Positions 12,201 through 21,200 of a DNA stretch of 64,000 bases are shown in pieces; positions within the stretch are counted from its first letter, which is position 1, and each line of letters starts with the position of its first letter. Made by a program: the position numbers and the translations under genes. Under the pieces are notes generated by a model, which was not told where the DNA came from, made no database searches, and saw nothing but the letters and a program-made list of their open reading frames with translations. This DNA is from Aptenodytes patagonicus (Eukaryota; Chordata; Aves; Sphenisciformes; Spheniscidae). Location of the stretch: positions 166,012,853 to 166,076,852 of the forward strand of contig NC_134950.1 of the NCBI RefSeq assembly GCF_965638725.1, in the 5' to 3' direction.

Positions 12201-15200
12201 AGCAGCGTGCCCTCACCGCAAATAAGGTGAATGGTATCCTGGGCTGCAATTAGGCAAGCTATTATCAGCAGGTCGAGGGAGGTGATCATACCCCGCTACT
12301 CAGCACTGGTGGGGCCACATCTGGAGTACTGTGTCCAGGTCTGGGCTCCCCAGTACAAGAGAGACATGGACATACTGGAGAGAGTCCAGCAAAGGGCCAC
12401 AAAGATGACAAAGGGACTGGAGAACCTCGCCCATGAGGAAAGGCTGAGAGAGCTGGGACCGTTCAGCCTGGAGAAGGCTCAGGGGGGATCTCATCAATGT
12501 ATAGAAATACCTGAAGGGAGGGTGCAAAGAGGATGGAGCCAGGCTCTTATCAGTGGTGCCCAGCGACAGGACCAGAGGCCATGGGCACAAACTGAAACAC
12601 AGGAGGTTCCCTCTGAGCATCAGGAAACACTTTTCTCCTGTGAGGGCGACTGAGCACGGGCAGAGGTTGCCCAGGGAGGTTGTGAAGTCTCCATCCTTGG
12701 AGATATTCAAAAGCCGTCTGGACATGGTCCTGGGCAACCAGCTCTAAGGAGCTCCGCTTGAGCAGCGGGGCTGGACCAGATGATCTCCAGAGGTCCCAGC
12801 CAACCTCAATGATTTTGTGATTCTTTGAAAATGGGTTATATATAAACTGAAGACCAATATTCTGGCAGAATAACTGAATTTGAAATATGACATAGGCAGA
12901 GAGTGATATCCAGGATTTTTCTAGAAGTCTTCCATAAGAAAAAAGTAAAATTACATTTAATCTCTGTTCTCCATGGTGGATATGAAAGGAAAAGTATTGA
13001 TGGGTGGTTTTGACATTAAAAATTAAACACACCCTATGTTTAATTCCTGTTAAAATTCCATAGCAAAATCAAAAATATATTTGTAATTACATAGAAATGG
13101 TAAAGTTAATAAATATTATGACAATGGGATATGTAGTCATTTATAGATTTTCAAATGAGTTTTTGCAGTTAGATTCCAAAATCCATATTTTGGTATCCTA
13201 ATGTGTAGCACAACTTACAAAAATATTGAATATCTGGACAGCATATGCAAAATACTGTTAATGAAACGATTATGCTCAATCCAGATAGTGGCTGTGTTCA
13301 GTAAACAAACAAATTAAAAACTCTGAAATATTGTGAAGTCAGCATTCTGGGAAATAAACCATAGAAGATCAAGCTAATCAAGTATAACATGAAACCAGAA
13401 ATATGGTGGTATAGCCATCATAGGCTATTGAATAGGTGTGTGCTGCTCAGGAAAGACAAAAGTAAAAAGACAAAGGCACTGGGCTAAGTAAAATTGAACA
13501 TTAGTGATGGGATAGAAAAAGCAGAAAATACAAAAGTTTGCCTGCGTCAAAATCATTTTGAGGAAAGATGATAAAAAATATTCTGTCAGGATGCTGCTGA
13601 GAGTTACTGCAGACTGCAAAACAGTCACACCTTGGGATCTCGTTAACCGTCACAAAAAGTGACCAGAAAACTGAAGACAAGAAGAGGAGAGGAATTAGAA
13701 ATAGCACACTGCTGAAGCGGAGAGAAAATCAGTAAGACATGTTATGTTGTTCCTTACCTGGTATTACTGAAATAGCTTTCAAAGTCCTCAGTACTCTGAA
13801 AGTTCGAAGAGCTGAAACCTTGCCCATACTTTTCCGTATACTAATATACCTATAAAATTAAACCACCATGTAACTGAATGACAAAGACCTAGCTTTTCAG
13901 AGCATATGCATATTGAGCACACAGTAATAAGTTATAGAAAATAAATAGGTCAAATATGTCCTAAGGTAGATGTCTAAATTAGAAATCTAAATCCATTTCT
14001 AGGTATTGATATAAAATAACGAGACTTTTGAATAGTGCCTCTGAAAAGAAACACAGCAAGTTTCTACTTAGTGTGGATTTGGATGCTTAACTTTTGAAGT
14101 GTTTATTCATCAAAATGTCAAATAAATACAAAACCCTCTCATACTGAGGCTAATCTGATTTAGCTCACTGAAAGTGTATGTTGCAGCTGTCTCAAAACTA
14201 CACAACATATACTTTAGGAGAAGGGAGCTGAGCAAAACTAGGTTTACAATATGTTAATTCTGTACCACATGGCTGTCCTTCTGACTTTTATTTAACAGTC
14301 AGCTAAAAACCTGAGCATTGAAACTAGTTTAAATTTAATCATTTCAACAAATTAAAAATTTCAGAAAATGAGGATTTTAAGAGTTGCATATTCTATACAG
14401 CACTTTATCAGGTTACCCCATATTTTATAAGACTTCTTTCATGTCAGAATGGACATGAATTGTGACTCATCTTATGACAAGGTCATAACTGGTAACAGAA
14501 TTCCTTAAAATAAAAAGTCTCAATAACAGAATCTGAGAAACATCGGTTGGAAAGGACCTCTGGAGGTGATCTAGGCAACCTCCCACTCAAAGCACGACTT
14601 TTGTCAGCAATAGATCAGAACACTATGGCTTTGCCTAGCCTGTAAGATTAAATAATTCTCAAGTACCTTAAGTAATAACTGCACTTGAGTTAACTGTTGA
14701 GTTAATTTCCAAATACTTTTATTTGTTGCATGATAAGACCCAAAAAAACAGGAGATACTATATATCTGCTTGAACGCAAATGAATTAGGAGTATGGGTAG
14801 GGAAGTAGGACCATAAAATGAAATTGTTCATACAGCTGTTGGACTACCTGATAGTTACTGATGATTAACAATGTGTAAGCTCCTTAGTGGTTTACAGATT
14901 ACCCATCAGAATACTTTGTTCACGTACATATATATATATATGTGTGTGATGACATCTGAGTACATAACCTATTATTTACAAATAAGGAAAAACCAGTCAG
15001 GGATATGAGAGTTGATGGCAGCCTTTGCTACGGAGCCCATGAGATGGTGGAGTTTAAGACCCTGAGAGAAGCAAGCAAGATGAACAGCAGAATAAAAATC
15101 TCGGACTTTAGGACAGCAGATTTCAGCATGTTCAGGGATCTGAAACTGCCCCAAAGGGAAAAGTGACCCCCAGAACAGCTGGTTGATCTTCAAGGGTATT

Positions 15201-18200
15201 TTCTTCAAAGCACAGGAACGATGCACTCTACCCTGTAGAAAGCCAAGCGGATGTGGCAGAAAACCAGCTCGTCTGAACAAGGAGCTCCTGACTAATCTCA
15301 TATTCAAAAAGGAAGTGTGCAGAAGGTTGAAGCAGAGAGATCTCTGGGGAGGGACACTAGGACATTGCCAAGCATGCAGGGATGAAGCAAGGAAAGACAA
15401 AGTTCAGCTGAAGTTGAAGTTAACAAGGGATGTGAAGGGCAACAAGAAGGGCTGCTCTAAGTACATCAGCAGTGAAAAGATGACTAAGGAAACTGTGAGC
15501 CTGTTGTTCAAGGAGGCAGGGAACCTAATGACAAAGGACATGCAAAAGCTGAAACTACTCCATACTGCCTTGATTTGGTCTTTACCAGCGAGGTCTGCTC
15601 TCAGGCCTCCCAGGTCCCTGAGTCTAGTGTCAAAATCTGTGGAAGTGAAATATCTATGTGCTGTGATCAAAGGGACAAAGTTCAGCTGGCAGCTGGTTAC
15701 TAGTGGCAGCCCTCATGGGTCAGTCCCGGGGCCAATATTGTTTAACAATTTCATTAACATCCTGAAGAATGGAATAGAGCTTGCCTTCAGCAAGTTCACA
15801 AATACTAAACTGGGGGGAGAGCAGTCAACGCACTGGGTGACAAGGCTGCTCTGCAGAATGAACTTGACAGACTGGAGTTATGGGCTGTATACACCTCATG
15901 AAGTTCAGCAAAAGCAAAGGCAAAGCCTTGCACCTGAGTCAGCGTGACCACAAGCAAGAGCTGAGGGCAGACTGGATAATGAGCAGCTTTGCAGAAAAGG
16001 ACCTGGGGTCAGGGCAGACAGATTGAACATGAATGAGTAAAGCACCCTTGTGATACGGAACGCCTATCACATATTGGGCTAGATTAGCATGAGTCTAGCT
16101 CATATGTTGAGGAGTCTAGCTCATACATTGAAGGAAGTGATTTCTGAGACTGAATCTGGAGTACTGTGTCCAGCTTTGGGCTCTCCAGAGCAAGAAAGAC
16201 ATTTTACATACTGGAGCAGGTCCAACCAGGGCTCTAAGGGGGGCAGTAAGACAATTAGTTAAATTGTTAGGCTGGATTGGATTTGTTGAGTCTGAAGAAC
16301 AGGCTAATGGGGTGACGGAGCAGGAATCTTATTGCTGTCTTCAGCTGCCCAGCGTGAGGCTTAGAGAAGATGGAGCCAGGCTGGTCTTGGAAGCTCACCA
16401 TGAAAGGATGAGAGGCAGCAGATGTAAGTTGCTACACAAGACATTTCAATTAGAACTTTGGGAGAAAAAAGCCCGCAATGTGGTTGGAAGGGGTTGCTCA
16501 GAGAGGTTGTTGAATCTCCATGCCTAGAGAAACTCAGAACTTGACTGGACGAGGTCCTAAGCAACCTAATCTAAATTAGTCCTGCTTTTAGCATGGAGCT
16601 GGACCACATGATCTCCAGAGGTCCCTTCCAATCTAAATTACTCTACATCTCTAATAAATTAGAACAAGACAACTGAAAGCTATTCAGAAATGCTAAATGA
16701 CAGAAATTTGCTTTGAAAGCTCTGAGACTGGGCATGAGCGAATCTGTTCACTGCTGCAAGAAAGACTATTCTGCTTTTGAGGTAAACATTCTGTATCTGA
16801 GATGCAAATTCTGACTTGGTTTCTTCCTCATTTCTTGTCCACCTAGCTAGTTGGTTTTGATATGAATTTAAAATTGACCACAGCAGTGATCCATCTTGCC
16901 TATTACCCTTGAATGACCCACAACAGATGCTTACAGGGCAGTTTAGAATCAAGGCAGTGATGCTTCCCAGATTTAATTCTTCCAGCAAATTTATAGCTCA
17001 GGGACTTCCTGAACAAGACATAGTATCTTTGTGCTAAAAATAACCCTTAATGTGTTTTCATCCAGGATTTTGTCCAGAAGTCTTCTGAATGCAACTAAGT
17101 TTTTTGCATCCACAACCTCCTATGGGAATATGCCTACAGGCAGCGTGAAAAACTACTCCCTTCTTTTTTTATTCTGCCATCTGACAACTTCATTTGGTGC
17201 CTTTAGCTCTCATCGTAGGAGAAAAAAAATAAATTATGTATTCTCTTTTTGGCTCTGTGCCACAGACTTCAACCATGTTCCTGCTCTGTATTTTTTTCAT
17301 GAGAGTTCTACTCTATGTAGTTTCTTATTATGTGGAATACAAGATATACATCTTCTCTGTATCTTTTTTTAATTCTGTCATCTTTTGAGATGTCAGGAGC
17401 AAAACTACATATAGTCCTGAAGAAAAATACAGGCCGCACAGTGAAATAACTATGTGTTCTGCTTCTTTCTTTATTTCTTACCCGTAATGTCCTCGTTTTC
17501 TATTTCCTTCTCTGACCATGATTGCACACTGGAGTGGTGTTTTCACAAGACTGTCTATTTTAACTCCAACATCGTCTTCCCAACAAGTGAAAGCTATTTC
17601 AGAGCCCATAACTGTGTATGTAAAGCTAGGTCTGTTTTTCCTTGAGCATCACTTTACATTCTTGGGATTTCATCTGCTACTTATCACCATGTCATTCAAC
17701 ACCTTGTGATCCACTTTGGACCCTTCTCAAATGAGTTTCATCTGATCCAGAGTACAACTAAGACAATATAAAGAGGCATGCTTGGTTTTGGCTGTGTATG
17801 CAATCGCCTCTTAACAAAATTTAAATACGTACTAAATTGAGAACAATCAAACACTTCTAAGATGAGCTTTGCATTTAGGTCTTGCTTTAAGGTCTATAAC
17901 TATTTTTCTTTTTGCAGATATGCAAAGGGTGATTCAACCACAGTTAACTCAAGCAGGTTGGATGCCAACCACTCTAAAGAACTTCAGCCATATCAAATAG
18001 CATTTTATCTCTGTGTTTGTCCCTTGAGTGTAAAAGAACAACTGAGTTTTACTTACATTACAATAATAACAACAAGATCCAAACAGTTCCACGGATCTCG
18101 AAGAAAGGTAAATTCATCCCAAACAAATCCTCTTGCTAATATTTTTATCAGTATTTCACCAGTATATATGACAGTAAAAAGATATCTGAGAAGGAAAGTG

Positions 18201-21200
18201 TATATTAAAGTTATAGAAGTAAAAATATTAATGAGATTGAGATACATTCAGGCACATTTCTACCTTTTTATGATTTAGTCACTGGATGGAGATTAAGGTA
18301 GAAAATGTGAAGTAAAATAAGACCGGTTACATTAGTTTCAGACTAATGTAACTTTATGACTTTTACATTTAGTCATGGGTATAAGAAGATGCCTTCCTGA
18401 ATTTTAGTAAGATTTCTACGTAGATCTATAATCACAAATGTTCACATAAGCGTACCATACTATTTCTGGATGAAGGATAGTTCACATTTCCTTACAAAAA
18501 ATTTTTAAGAATGTGTTTATGTTCTAAAGCAGGCTGGAAAATTTCAAAGCCTGAACATTTTGGCAGAACAATAACAGCAAAGACTTATTTTAGCCTGTGA
18601 AGTTTGCACATTTTATACATTTATTCTGACAAATACTCTATAATTGAAAGAAATCCTACATAAAATTAAGCTATCATTATCACCATGCTTACCCCAAAAT
18701 AAGAGGAATTAAAATTGTAGAACCTCTGAGGCCCCAGGCACATTTTCAAGATTTAATTCCAGAACATTAACTCAAGTTACACTGGATACAGTCCACAATT
18801 ACAAAAGGTAACAAGACATTATAAATAGATGGCTTCCTAATGTGAACAACGGAACTAGGGCTGTCCCCAGGAAACAGCAAGAAAGAATGGAATGAATATT
18901 TATCCCTTTATACTTTTTGCATGAGACGGCCATAACAGACATTCAGGTTATTGCCTTAGAATGACAGCTATTAAGTTAGAATCCTGCTGCACAGTCTCTC
19001 TAAAAGGCTTAATCCTTAAAAGGAAAAATGGGGCAACCTTCTATGTTACACCAGATGGCAAAATTAACCAATGTAGAGAAAAGGGCATATGGTGTAAGCC
19101 CCTAAGAAAAGGCACTGAAGCTCCACAGAAGACTGTGTGATATAATAATAATAATCCTAAATCTTCCTCAGAGGTCTGACTAAGAATTTTCAAGCCCCAG
19201 AATTAGTATCAGTATCCTTAGAAAAAGAGTGAACAAATGGCAACTGAGATACTTACTCAGTCCAGTTGGGTGCTTCTGAAGGCTTAGTTAAAGCCATGGA
19301 AGCACAATTGAGTGCCACAGTACATGTAATAAAGCCAACAAATAATGTGAATAATAAATTAAGGAAAAAGTGCTATATTATAAAACAATGAAGTTCAGAA
19401 AAGTTGCTGATTTACACACAAAAAAACCATACAGATATTCAAATAATTACTTTGGTTTTGAATATGCTTAGGACTTTTCATCTGTTTTCCAAAGAAACTG
19501 ATGTCAGATCAAACTTCCGCTCAGCTGGTTAAACTTCATGATTTAAAAATAACAATGAATTATCTGCATGTGGGAGATAAACATGTAAATGTTTATGTTT
19601 AAATGCTTTAAAAAATGCATGTAAAACTTTAGAAACCTGCATTTCTTCCCAGCAGGAGCATGGAATAAAGCGAAATGGGCCACAATCCCATAATAATTAG
19701 GGGTTTTAAGCCTAGGGAAAACAGATGAAAAAGCTTAATTATCAATAACCAGTGTTCTTTGAAACTGGGAGTTCATATATACATTCTTACAAGAGACACC
19801 TATGCTCTGCCACGAGTTCAGGAAACTTTCTCATTTTATGTGGCAGGCAATGAAAACATACAGAAGAAAAAAATCCTTTCATGAAAGTTCACTTGTCACC
19901 TAATAAAAGCGGGGGAGGGTTTAAAAACAAACATTGGCCTTAAATTTAGGGTTTATTTGAAACTGAACAGCAAATTTAGTAATTTCTAATAGCATGAATA
20001 CACATTCAAAGTCAGCCATAAGTTCCCATAACAGGACCTATTTTTACAAATTAGTAATTCCAAATGAAAACAGATGTTTGGCAGAAAAAGCAGAAACTAC
20101 TCAACCTATGGTTTTGCACCTGCGATCCTTCACATTTTTACAAACTATGTTTATATTTTTGCAAAAATATAAAAAATGGTCGCTCTTCAGAACTTTCTAA
20201 ACTTGAGTGTGAAATACATTTCTTAGGATAACATCAGACTCTTTCAGCAAAGCATTGCTGTAAATCACATCCTTCATGTTTCAATAACTAGAGAGTCACT
20301 GTTTTGGTTTCTTTTTTAAATTTAAGCTTGTGACCACAATAGAGAGTTAGAAGTAGTTCTGGAAAAGGGCTAAAATATCATACAGTAGCCTCTAAATGTT
20401 GTTTCATAACAGTATCTGCAAATCTGACTTGAAATACGAGCTTTCTGACATTTTTACTCGTACCAACACCATGTAAATATCTTAGCTGTTGTAAAACAAC
20501 ATTCAGTATAACTTTTTAAAAAATCTCTATCGCAGCCACATGAGCTTACGTTTACATTAATATGAACAGAGGAACAGAACAACAGAAAATGGTACAGTAT
20601 ATTTTAAAACGGAAATAAGGGAAACCAATAAAAGGATATGAATGGATCAGAATTTTAATTGCTGCTTTTCTGACTGGATTAAAAGGACCAACTATAAACA
20701 AGGCAGGCATGGCAGTAAACCGGAAAATAGTCTTCCTGTTATTTATCACCATAAAAGTCTACAAAAAAAAAGATTCATAGTATATGAATTGTTTTAATGA
20801 AACAAAATTTTCCCCCAAAATTAAACATTTAGGTTTTCAATTTTGCATCTAGAACTGTATCTAACTGCAATTATGAGTAAAGCTTTCCTGTATTCTTACT
20901 TGGAGCTGTGACCTGATGATACTACATTTTGAAAGAAAGACACCAGCTATATAAAAGTTCATTATTGCCTGTGAGGAAGAAATAGTAAGGAGAATGAATT
21001 TGAAGAGCAAGTGATCATATTCACTTGGTCAAAGTAATTAAAGGATACTATTCTGGGACTGCAACAATGGTGTTAATCATACTCAAAAGTACCTTTCTCT
21101 TGGATAGTTTTATAGGCTACAAAAGATTATTTACAAAACACATACTGTGTAGGACTGCCAGAATCCAGTCCAGTCAAAGCAAAAATTTTAATTTTGAAAT

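Noticed and set aside
12231..12737. Frames of about 140 codons on both strands
   Set aside because: They are CR1 ORF2 tail in sense and its antisense shadow.
15183..15947. 254-codon plus-strand frame, the longest in the window
   Set aside because: It is CR1 LINE sequence with a decayed reverse transcriptase motif, not a host gene.
13758..18056. Search for a second, mutually exclusive copy of the domain I S4 exon
   Set aside because: No second [12 protein letters not shown] segment with splice sites was seen, consistent with SCN10A/11A-type genes.
17862..18278. 138-codon plus-strand frame
   Set aside because: It is the opposite-strand shadow of channel exon 4.
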